Positions 39,101 through 49,324 of a stretch of 64,000 nucleotides of DNA are shown here, in pieces; the first letter of the stretch is position 1; each line of letters starts with the position of its first letter. This DNA comes from Strix aluco. Taxonomy: Eukaryota; Chordata; Aves; Strigiformes; Strigidae. Made by a program: the position numbers and the translations under genes. The stretch covers positions 74,699,937-74,763,936 of the forward strand of contig NC_133932.1 of the NCBI RefSeq assembly GCF_031877795.1. Direction: 5' to 3'. The notes beneath the pieces are model-generated. The model had not been told where the DNA came from. It was given only the letters and a program-made list of their open reading frames with translations, and did no database searches.

Positions 39101-42100
39101 ATAATAATTTTAAATAGTACTATATGAAACATACCTATACAGTATTCACTTTTATTGGTCTTTGGATATCTACTTGCCATATTGTCCTTGTGATTACTAC
39201 CTGGAAGACTATTTTTTTTTTCTTCATTTGGTAATAAACCTGAGAATTGATCTGATCTTTTTGTATCCTTTTTAATGGAAAGTTAAAACAGTGTTCAGGC
39301 TAAATGATAATGCTGCTGTTAAACAAAAATAAAGACAAGAAGACATTTGAAAATACTTGTGAAATTCAGAACATGGAAAACTGGAAAGTTTGCTAGGATT
39401 TATTTAGCACTTGGTGTATTTTATTTTGGATAATTAAGGTAGTAACAGAGTGCTGCAATAAAGAAGTTAAGGAGAGCTGAGATATTTGAAGTTGGATAAG
39501 GTAAATGATTGGATAACTAGATTACAGATACAATACCTGGAATTCTTGTTAAAATATTCAGATCACAAATTCTGTTGCTTCTGTGTTCTGTTTTAGTTAT
39601 TAGACATGTTTGGTGCCTCTGAGGTGCTGTTTTTAAAACAAGATTTTACAGGATATTATTGCTACATATGGCTTAAAATTGAGACCATTTAATTCCTGAA
39701 GGGTGAGGAATGGCCGAAGTTGGGTGGGCTCTTTTTTTTTATTCTCCCCTAAAAATGATCAAGATGTAGTATGATAAGCTGTTGTCTTAAACTTAGGTCT
39801 CTTGAGATAAGATGGAGAGATGCTAAATATAGTATGGTCTGAATGGGTTCCATGTGATAGGAACACTGATTGCCTGAATATTTGCTTTCCTTAAATGTAG
39901 GGCAAAACATTATTTAAATATATGATCTGTGTGTATAAGGTATAAAACTGGTTAAAAGTGATTCAGTAAGTGGCTGATGCTGTGTTTTTGAAAGTTTCTT
40001 TCAGTGCAACTATTCTTTACTGATTAAAAAGGTAATCCTCATGTTTGCATTTTGTAGTCGTCAACAAGAAATTGAAGAGAAACTCATAGAGGAAGAAACT
40101 GCTCGAAGAGTGGAAGAGCTTGTGGCTAAACGTGTGGAAGAAGAGTTGGAGAAAAGGAAGGATGAGATTGAGCGAGAGGTTCTCCGCAGGGTGGAGGAGG
40201 CTAAGCGCATCATGGAAAAACAGTTGCTCGAAGAACTCGAGCGACAGCGACAAGCTGAACTTGCAGCACAAAAAGCCAGAGAGGTAACGCTCGGTCGTTT
40301 GGAAAGTAGAGACAGTCCATGGCAAAACTTTCAGTGTCGGTTTGTGCTTCCTGTTCGGTTCAGAAAGAGATGGAATACAGCAAATCTAATTCCCTTCTCG
40401 TATAAACTTGCATTGCTACGAAACTTAATTTCTAGCCTATTCAGAGGAGCTCACTGATACTTAAACAGTTATTCTCCTAAAACCTGAACAAGGATACTTG
40501 ATTTTTAATGGAACTGACCTACATATTTCAGAATTGTTTGAAACTTTTGCCATGGCTGCAGGATTTATCAGCGGTCCTTTCATTTTTGGGGAAGGGTATT
40601 GAAAATCTGTAATTATGTATCCTTCATTTGTTTCATTTTGTTTACCTAGACTGTAAGAGGCTGTTGCCTTCAGTCAGGCAAAAAGCAGGGTCCAGCAGCG
40701 AGCTGCAGTACCTGTCTTTAACAAATAGGTTTCTTACTCTTCATTTAAAATGAACAGTTTCCTTGAGCATACATTGGACTAATTCTGGGACTTCGAGCAT
40801 AAACCCATCCACGTCTTCACGAAGGATCTATGTCCAAATCATTATATCCATTTTTAATAACTACTAACAACTCCTTTTTTTTCCCTAGAAGTTATAAAAG
40901 AGCAGGTTGCCCTTGTCTGAAGTCAAGCTGAACATGTGACTTGGGTTTTGGTTTTTTTGTTTGGTTTTTTTGGTTTTTTTAATCAGCAGCTGGAGCAGAA
41001 GCTGAAAATGTCTTTCTGTGAGACAGTAATTTGCTACTAAAGGCTTTGATGCCTGCCTGCACCAATCATTCCAGGATCCAGAAATTTCAAGACAAACTTT
41101 AAACTGTAAAGGAAATTTGTGCTAAATAGTCCTAGGTCTCAAATGCCTTTTTCACTCTGTACCTCCTACACAGTTTATTTTAAATTGATATTTTGATTGG
41201 CTCACAAAAGGAAAGACAGTAGCAGTGAATTTTTCCCCTTCATACTAAATGTGACTTGTCTGTCACATCATAGCTTTAAATTAAAACAAAAAACAAACCC
41301 TCGAACGCTGAATTACAACAAATATTAAAAATATTAAACCTGTTTGCAAATTCTAACCTTACTATGAAAGAATTTAGGTTGAATTTAGATGTCTGTAGTC
41401 AGAAAGTGCTTCATGTATAGAGGTTTTCATTTGATCAGATGGATTTTTTTTTTTAACGTATTTTTGCTATTGTCACGTGATGAGGAGAAGTCCCATCAAT
41501 TCTTTTTAAGACAGAATAAACTTCCATGCCTGGAGTGAAGAGTGCTAGCTAGTAGCTGGTTACTAGTCATAGTAAGAAGTTTTCTCTTCGTATGCTTGCT
41601 TTGTTCGTATTAACTTTTTTTTCTTACACAGACACAAACCTCTGGCTAACTTTAAATCTTCCAAATACTAAAATAATTCGGATATATATTACGTGAACTG
41701 AAACACCTCAAAAACTTTCACGCAGTCTTCATATTTATGAGTTGCATAACAGAGTTGCATACAATTCACCAAGAAAACAACAGTTGCAAGGCTTTATTTC
41801 CTGATTTTGCCTTCCCTGGACTCCTGAATTCCAAGTTCAGACTGCAAATGACAGTTTCAGCTGTCTTAAAATTGTCAAAATATTGAATGTTAAGTCCATT
41901 CTCCCCATGAAAGAAGCCCATAGCTCCATGAAGTATGGATTACCATTTGTATTTTTCACTAACAGTAAATGTATTTTTCTTATTAATTGTTTGCCTTAGG
42001 AATGATTTACATATTTTTGTTCCTTCTTATCATAAACATCTGCATTCCTCAGCTCAGCCTTCCTTGTATGTTGTTTCTTTATAAATGGTTGAGCTGCTGA

Positions 42101-44072
42101 TGCAGGTATTGCCAAGCTAACAGTACAAATCATTTTAAAGAGGAAGCTGGCGCGTATGGCAGCCGAGGAGCACACTCTGCAGGACACTGGACAAGACAGT
42201 AAATATTCAACTTTTAATGCTGATTAAAGGAGTATAGGTAAAGAATACGTAGGTATACTTAATTGGTGAGACAAACTATTCACTTTATTTATATTTTCTA
42301 TATTACTTTTTAATTTGGTAAATACTATCCAGTTTTTGTAGTTGTCCTTGTTGATTTGTGTGATATTAAAATTCTAGTAATAAATTGTCAGGATTCTATG
42401 ATTAGGGAGGGTTTAGTTGGTTGCTCTTTGGACTGGGCGGGATGATTTAAATTGAGTACTAGAAACCAGTTTTAGTGGCTGCACAATTTACCGTTGTGAG
42501 ACAAAATAGGTGGCTGTAAAGCTGCCACTTTAAGTCAGTTCACAGAAGAATTCTGAGAAAGATTAGTGAACACGCAGAAATGAATATTTTACTTTACTAA
42601 CATCTTGCCCTGTCCTCCCGTTTAGGAAGAAGAGCGTGCAAAGCGTGAGGAGCTAGAGCGAATACTAGAAGAGAATAATCGAAAAATTGCAGAAGCACAA
42701 GCTAAACTGGTATGTGAAGAATTAGTTAACTGTTCTGTAGGGGAATACAGGTCCCTCTGCCTGATTTGCAACACAGTTAAACAAATCAACCCTTTAATTG
42801 CTGGTTACTGTTGCTCTCCTTCCCTTGAGCCTAAGAGACCAGATCCTTAGCAGTAACACTAGTCTGAAAAAAATAGTTCAGGTGCAATTAATTTAGAGGA
42901 AGACAGCTGCCTTCAGAATTCAAAAAGTACATTTTTAACCATATCTCACAAGGAAGGTTGATGTAAGATTGCAGACATGTTCAGCTTCTAGAACAGAAGT
43001 GACTAATTCTGTTTTGTTGAGCAGGACAAGTACAAACTGGATTTGAGACGAGTACAGTGTTGATGTAGAAGTGCTGAAAGGGACTTTCAGCATAAGCTTA
43101 AGCTGTCTAAGTTATGGAAGTCTAGCTTATGTTGGCCTATGTAAGCAGGTGCCTGCCTTATGAGAACAATATGATTTAGCTGATTCTAATAAATTAATGA
43201 TGATAAGCCAAACTAAGCTACTTCTAAATTTTGATTGAACTCGTGTCAGTTTCAATTACCCAAGTAATAACAGCTTTTTCGGGTAAAGATGATGCTTCTT
43301 AAAACTGTTTGTTTGAATTGCATCTGCTTTAGATCTTTCTGCTTTACCCTTTTCCCAACCTCATATGGTGAAAATGGGACAAATAGAAAATTTAAGGTGT
43401 TAACTGACATAATAAACAAAATAAGCACCTTTGGAAGAGCTCTGGGAACCAATAAGTCCGTGGATTGACTTGTTACAAATCAAGTAAAGAAGGTTTTGAA
43501 TTAGGGGGGTTTAGATGGGTTTTGGGGTGGGGAAACCTCTGTTTGAAAGTCTGTTACTTCCTTACATTGTGTCTTCATCTGACACGTGACAGGTGTCAGG
43601 AATTTCTCTACATGTACACTGACTTAATTATAATATGTTGTTATCAAAGCAATGATGAAAAACATTGCATGTAAACACTCAAGATTTCAATAGATTAGCT
43701 GTAAAGTTTTCAGTGTTTCTTCTAAACTCAGTTCCAATAACCATATTTATAAATAGCTTCACTGAAACCAACTATGGCATCTAGCTCAGGTAGAACTGCT
43801 TACATACCTGTGCAGGATTGGACCTGTTTGGAAGTTAATACGGACTTGTAAATTGCTTTTATGACTACAAAATACACTGGCCTAAATTCTACCATTTTCA
43901 TATGTAGGCTGAAGAACAATTGAAAATTGTTGAAGAACAAAGAAAGATTCATGAGGAGAGGATGAAACTAGAACAAGAGAGACAACGTCAGCAAAAGGAA
44001 GAGCAAAAAATTATCCTGGGCAAAGGAAAGTCTAGGCCAAAACTGTCCTTCTCACTAAAAAGCCAGGATTAA
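35762..44072 (+). CDS. ARGLU1: ARGLU1, arginine and glutamate rich protein 1 (four joined exons)
   Basis: Joining 35762-36117, 40058-40283, 42626-42709 and 43908-44072 gives 831 bases, or 276 residues plus stop, against 273 in human. Residues 1-78 are an Arg/Ser-rich domain starting [21 protein letters not shown] conserved linker [12 protein letters not shown] follows at 80-91. From about 99 to 264 the protein is a highly charged Glu/Arg/Lys coiled coil (for example [20 protein letters not shown]), and it ends [17 protein letters not shown]. In mammals ARGLU1 is a nuclear protein that binds splicing factors and the Mediator subunit MED1, and co-activates nuclear receptors. The start codon has G at -3 and +4. 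All three introns have GT-AG ends and restore the family sequence exactly. It lies upstream of EFNB2 on the same strand, as in other vertebrates. Confidence 0.98.
36118..40057 (+). other. ARGLU1: ARGLU1 intron 1
   Basis: About 3.9 kb from donor GTGAGC to an acceptor ending TTTTGTAG. The first 400 bases belong to the CpG island and the rest is AT-rich. I see no extra exon, RNA gene or transposon in it. Confidence 0.9.
40058..40283 (+). CDS. ARGLU1: ARGLU1 coding exon 2 (coiled coil)
   Basis: Completes Ile119 and encodes residues 120-194, from [17 protein letters not shown] to [10 protein letters not shown], a continuous charged helix. It ends in phase 0 at AGAGAG before donor GTAACG. The donor is weaker than consensus at its +4 to +6 positions, which fits the known alternative splicing at this junction in mammals. 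The frame stays open for a further 57 codons into intron 2. Confidence 0.97.
40284..42625 (+). other. ARGLU1: ARGLU1 intron 2, candidate autoregulatory intron
   Basis: About 2.3 kb. Published work on mammalian ARGLU1 describes an ultraconserved element in this intron that controls retained-intron and alternative-exon isoforms and so keeps ARGLU1 levels constant. In this sequence the first 180 bases are unusually GC-balanced and open in frame with exon 2 (stop at 40455-40457). A T/G-rich tract at 40945-40985 leads to a NAGNAG acceptor, and a GC-richer block at 42141-42198 looks like a poison exon. Which bases are ultraconserved cannot be decided without alignment. Confidence 0.75.
42626..42709 (+). 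CDS. ARGLU1: ARGLU1 coding exon 3
   Basis: Exactly 28 codons, residues 195-222 ([20 protein letters not shown] then IAEAQAKL), phase 0 at both ends. The acceptor is TCCCGTTTAG and the donor GTATGT. It continues the Glu/Arg coiled coil without interruption. Confidence 0.97.
42710..43907 (+). other. ARGLU1: ARGLU1 intron 3
   Basis: About 1.2 kb, from donor GTATGT to an acceptor ending TTTCATATGTAG. It is AT-rich and I see no additional exon or repeat. Confidence 0.9.
43908..44072 (+). CDS. ARGLU1: ARGLU1 coding exon 4 and stop
   Basis: Encodes residues 223-276, from [20 protein letters not shown] to SFSLKSQD, ending in TAA at 44070-44072. The Lys in [10 protein letters not shown] and the Ser in LKSQD are positions that I believe differ from the human protein; otherwise the C-terminus is essentially invariant. 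Confidence 0.97.
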   Translation, partial: AEEQLKIVEEQRKIHEERMKLEQERQRQQKEEQKIILGKGKSRPKLSFSLKSQD

Positions 44073-45825
44073 ATTGCAACTCTGAACTCTTAAAAGAAAA
44101 AAGAAATAAAAAACCTAACAAAAAAGGAAAACAAAAAAAACTTTGTATGGTAGCTTCATGTTGAAGTGTTTTTTTTTCTCTCAATTTTTTTTTTTGTCTT
44201 TTTTGAAAGTCTGGAAAGTTAGCTTGTTCTAATAGGGGCTGTGCTCTGCAATTCTTAATTTTTTTTTTTTTTTTTAAAACTTCCATTAAGTTAAACCCTA
44301 TCAGATCATGGTTGCCTTTTAGAGGGTAATCTGTTCTCATCAATTTTGTTTCTGTATTAGTGGTCTGAAGCAGATCGGGTCACTTTATGAATTCTGGATG
44401 ATCGGATAAGGTTTTACTGACCTTCTCATCAGAGTTTGACTCTGATAATTGATAGAACTTTATACTGGGTATTGCTGACTTTTAATTTTTTTTTTTTTTT
44501 AAAGTCAGTAAATACATGAGTAAATTGCCATAGTATTACTGGACCTCTGTGGTTTATTGTCAAATCAGTGTCCTATGATACTGTCCCATTGTTGCGCTTG
44601 ATGTTCCTGATACAGGTAAGGAAATAGTTTGTCATTTCTGCTATGAATACATAGAGAGAGTTCAGTATTGTCTCTGTTAGATTTGTTTTTATTACATTGA
44701 CAGCATTCAACCAGCGTTTCCCATTGTGTAAATAAACCAATTTGCTGAATAAAGTCAAAGTCTTAAATTCATATGTTTAAGTAAATTTTTTTAGTACACT
44801 TCTATAAACAGCTATAAGAGTGACAATTCACATTATTAAATTCAAGACTATAGTGGTATTTTTTTTAATTTTGCTTTAAACTATTGTGGCTTCTCCTACT
44901 TATAATGCAAAATTACACACGGTAAAAGATCCCTGCAGTTGTGAATGTTTTCGATGGCTGCTGCTGTTTTCATGAATGTTGGTTTTTATTCTGACAGAGA
45001 CTTATTTCAGCTGTAGTATCATGTTTAAACAGCTGTTTGGCTTACTGCACCCAGACCAATACTTTGCTATCTAATCCCCTTCAGTTCACCTCATAATATA
45101 GTATATTGTGTAAGTTAAGGTCATTACCATATAATGAATCTGATGGATCCTAAAGGATTTAAAAATGGAAGGTTTTTTCCCGAAGGACTGGACCGGCTAG
45201 CATACTTGGAAGTGAAAAACAGAAAGTGAGATTCTGTCTAAATATATTGTTTTAACCAGAAAGCAACTGTTACTCATATACAGATCTTGAATGTTATCCA
45301 TTTATATATACAGGTTTTATTTTGAAAAATGAAACTACAGACTAAAAACTATATATAAAAGTCCCCTTTTTGTATATAATTCTTCTACCAAAACCTGGAT
45401 TGCTATAGCTTGTCCAGTTCTAAAACTTTCTTTTTCCTGTCAGTGTGCAACATCTGTAGTAATCATAAAATGAAAGATACCAGTAGTTGCCTGAGCATTT
45501 GAATGTCACTGGACAAAGTTGGAAGTAATTCCTAATATTCCCAAAGGAATTTGTTTCGGTAGATTTGGCAAACTAAATGTGAGAGCAAGTTGAGTGTGCC
45601 ACTGAAAGCAGTATTCAATGTGCTTTGTATGAAACCTGGACTTGGGGGCAGACTGATGTGTATCGCTTTGTCCAGTATGTCAAAAATGTGAAGACAGTAA
45701 GATACCTACACTATTACTGTACTTAAATTTGTCTATATATTGTATTACAAAAGAAGGTTGAAGGTTGCTTAATGCATAAAAACAAAAGCTGAAGCCAAAT
45801 AAATCATGTACATGACCTGTTGGCA
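44073..45825 (+). other. ARGLU1: ARGLU1 3' UTR with alternative poly(A) signals
   Basis: The sequence after the stop is A- and T-rich, including a 17-base T run at 44259-44275. AATAAA hexamers occur at 44105-44110 (very close to the stop), at 44731-44736 and 44748-44753 as a close pair, and at 45798-45803. The pair near 44.74 kb is the best candidate for the main 3' end, giving a UTR of about 0.7 kb; the distal signal would extend it to about 1.75 kb. Transcript data would be needed to choose. Confidence 0.6.
44748..44753 (+). terminator. ARGLU1: Likely main ARGLU1 poly(A) signal
   Basis: AATAAA here is preceded 17 bases upstream by another AATAAA (44731-44736) and followed by a T/G-containing region. 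This clustering makes it the best cleavage-signal candidate after the coding region. Confidence 0.5.
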
Positions 45826-48715
45826 GGAGCAGGCTGTATTTAAAGCTCAACTGATTACCTGTATTTCTAAACCAGAAAACATCCCCTGTTCCCTTATGAG
45901 AAACAAGCTATTAAAAGTCAATACTCAAAACAGACCTATGCATTTTTGTTTCCTCTCCTCTTCTAAAAGCAAGAAGCTAAGTTGTCATACACGCAGCTGC
46001 GGTATCAAGCATTTTGTTCTGCATCACTGATTTGCTGCTGAATAGTAGCATTTGTTCTTTACACTTCACATTGCATAGCTTGGACTTTGAGAGGTTATTT
46101 TCAATTGTACCTTTAGGACTACTGTGTGGACAAAATGTCTCATCACAATTAGATGACATTCCACACCTTCCTACCTGTGTTTCCTTCTCCCTGCCCTCAA
46201 AAAAGGAAAAGGAGCTACAAATTGCTGGTTTTTTTGTTGGGACAGAAGTTCAGTTGGTAGAAACCACTATCTTTACTGTCCTAACCTATTCTGTATTTAT
46301 TAGCTTTTTGTAGACCCAATGTGGGTGGGCATCACATTTGAGTTATTCTGGGGTTTTCTTTCTTTTTAAAATCACTGTAGGACTTCAGGGTTACTGTTAA
46401 TTTCTAGGAAAATAGAGGTGCACACAGTTTGGGAGATGGGTAAATTGCCGATTATAAGAACTTGATAGCAGTCTAATGCAAAATAGGTTAGAATGTAGAC
46501 ATTTAGATAGTGATTAAGCTGAGTATGAGCTGGGGGGGTAGGGTCTTTATGAGGATATTAACCGACCTAGAGAAATTCCTGTTAGAAATTGTCTTGGGTG
46601 TTTAATCTCTATTTCATTACAGTTTGAAGTTTGAACTTCAAAGTTTGGTTAGGCAATTTTTGGTTCTGTTTTTTTGTGGATTTTTTTTTTTCCTTCCCCC
46701 CCCCTCCCCAGGGAGGCAGGTAGGCACTTCTTGTTGCCACCTACCTTGAGCAGTATTCATTTCCCTTATATGACAACAGAAGAGATGTTAGTTTTCCCAA
46801 CCCCTGTTCGTAAATGTCCTGAAGAATTATTTTAATACCAAACAGTGCATCTATCCAGCAGAGGCAGGAGAGAGTGGAAGGCCTTACAGCGTTACCCTAG
46901 CAGTGTGCTATTACTTTGGAGATTTGTTAAACTGCCCTCTGAACTTCCCATGTTCATTATCATCATTTTTCCAAGCACAAGTGGAAAGCTGACTGCTGTG
47001 AATTGTACTGGAGAGTTGGTGTCCTTGAAGCTTAGCAAAGCAGAGACAATTAGGTTGGCGAGATGTCTAAGCTGCCAAGTAACTGCTTACATACGTATAG
47101 ACAGATATGTCAGTATTATCTTACTAAAGTATCAATACTTCATCCGCTCCTATCTTGTCTTGGAAAAGAAGGATCTATCTTCATTGTCTCTCCTTTTCTC
47201 TTAAGGTTTGTGCCACCTTGTACACCTCACCCTATTTGCCCTCGTTGACTTGAAGATCATAAACCCCTCTTTCTGATGCTATTAATGTGCCCTCTTAACA
47301 ATTGTTTTGAGTTTCTGTGCCATTTTTTGCATGTACACCAAATACAAAGGTGTTGATTGTGATTCACTCTTCACTGCATGAAGTGTCTCGTTAAATGTTT
47401 TCAGAGTATTTGGGGATGTGTTGTCCCTTTGGCAAGCAGGAAGAAAATAATTAGCTCCGTTATTGCAGTGCAAGTTCAGATGAAGTTCAAGTTGATAAAC
47501 ACTTTCAGTTTGCATTGCAGAGGTGATTTATTTCAGACAAGAACTGTGGAGCTGCCTGTGTGCCCAAGGCTCATTCCGAGGCAGGAGGATATGGTTGAAA
47601 TGCCTGGGCTGGTACGGTTTTGAACTGACAGACCAGTCCTGCTGGAGCTGAACCACGACTGTCACGCACCTCTTCCATTTTCATGCCAGTACCATCAAAT
47701 GCATGCATTCCAGGGTTATCCCCCTCTTCCCATCCCACTGTTTTATTGGCCAACTGAAGAGCGCTGAGCTTCTCTTGACGTTTCCATACTGAACATCCTA
47801 ATGCTTCCCATCATCTTCCCTGGGCTGACACATAGAACCAAGGGCTGTGCTGGCTCAGAGGTCAGCTCTGCACAAGGGGACATAAACCCCTATAAAAGGC
47901 TGGTCATGTAGCGGAAGGTGGATCCTGGGTCTTGTTTCCCACCCCATATATCTTACCACAGACCACAAAATAATGCAAGAATTTTTGTTTTCACAGAGTG
48001 ATACTGAGAATCAGTATAAAAATAAGTCAAAGAGAGAATTAAAATGTATGGTTAGGATGTATCAATGTCTTTTTTTATTTTTATTGCAAGTCTGATTGAA
48101 TTCTATGGCTGTATTTAGGAGGAGTCAAGCTCATTTTCTAAGAAGCTATGGTTAACCAAAATTGTGGTTATGAAACAGACATGGAGAAGACAAATTAGCA
48201 TCTAGATATATACTCTACCGTAAGTGCGGAAAATGCATTGTTATGGTGTGAATGATATTTTAGGAGCTGTTTCAAGTATCCAGCACACCTGGGTTTTTGT
48301 ACAACCGATAAACAATTTAAATCAGTAAGCATCGATCATGCGATCATTTGTCTTTATTAAATGTAACAGTAATTGTATCTATTGAGTTATCTCTTTTCGA
48401 CTTTCAAACTTGGTAAATTTTCAAGTAGTGATGAACGATGGTGAGCTTTTCCACATAATAAAAAACTTCATGTCCCATGTATTCTCATTGCTGATGCTTA
48501 GGTTGATGTTTAGAAGAGAATCAGGGGTGATGGGCCCAATCCTGATCCCATTCAGATTGGCTGCCGTTTTGTTAGAGACTTCGTAGGATCAGAGCCAGTA
48601 TCTGCGTAATTATCGCCCCCATGACTGTCAGGAAGAAGCTGAAAGGGGTAATTCAGCAATAAAGGCGATTTTTGCTGTAAGGCTGACAGAGGTACAGAAA
48701 ATAAAGGTTTAAGCG
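45826..48715. other. Intergenic DNA between ARGLU1 and EFNB2 regulatory region
   Basis: I see nothing coding or repetitive of note here apart from short homopolymers (T/C tract near 46.68 kb). The open frames are short, lack domains and do not agree with a codon pattern. Confidence 0.65.
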
Positions 48716-48790
48716 GTGCAAATGGCAGAGTCCCGGTCTTTCCCTGAAGGCAGAGAGAAAGGCAGGTCTCACCTGCTCGCTGGACCCGCT

Positions 48791-48835
48791 CATCCATCCA
48801 TCCATCCATCCATCCATCCATCCATCCATCCATCC
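48791..48835. repeat. (CATC)11 tetranucleotide microsatellite
   Basis: Eleven exact CATC units (GATG on the - strand) ending in GCCCACCC. It translates into artificial His/Pro/Ser or Trp/Met/Asp/Gly repeats in overlapping frames. Such a long perfect tetranucleotide is likely to vary in length between individuals. Confidence 0.97.
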
Positions 48836-49286
48836 GCCCACCCACCCCCGCCTGCCAAGCCGGGCCGCCCGGGTACGGGGGGACGGCGGCGCCGCTCCCA
48901 CGGCCGCGACAGGATTTCCTCCCCCCAGAAGCCTGTCCCCCGCGAGTTTGCCTGCCAGGAAACCGCCTTCCCCGAGAAACCCGAAATATCTGCCGGGACC
49001 TCCTCCTGAAATAGCCCGCGGAGAAGCCGCCTCTGCGGCCGAAGCCGATTGCTAACTTCCTAACACCCGTGAGCTTTTTTCGCTTTTAAACCCCCGTCCC
49101 CAACCCGAACTCTCACGTTTCCTCCGTGTCCGAGGCGATCCCTGCCGCTCCTCGGAAGCGAGACGGGAAAGTTGGCGGCCGGTGCAGCGGGAGGCGGGAG
49201 GACGGGGAGGGAACGCGGCCGCACCGCGACTGCCAAGGGGCTCCGCGCCGCCGCCGCCCCGCCGAGCGCCGCCCGACCCCGATCCC

Positions 49287-49324
49287 GGCCCCGGCCCCGG
49301 CCCCGGCCCCGGCCCCGGCCCCGG
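49287..49324. repeat. GGCCCC hexanucleotide repeat, six units
   Basis: Six perfect GGCCCC units followed by GG, which is GGGGCC on the - strand. The motif is the same as the human C9orf72 intronic repeat, but nothing else suggests a relation to that gene. It sits in the CpG-rich block upstream of EFNB2. The G-rich strand can form G-quadruplexes. Confidence 0.95.
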
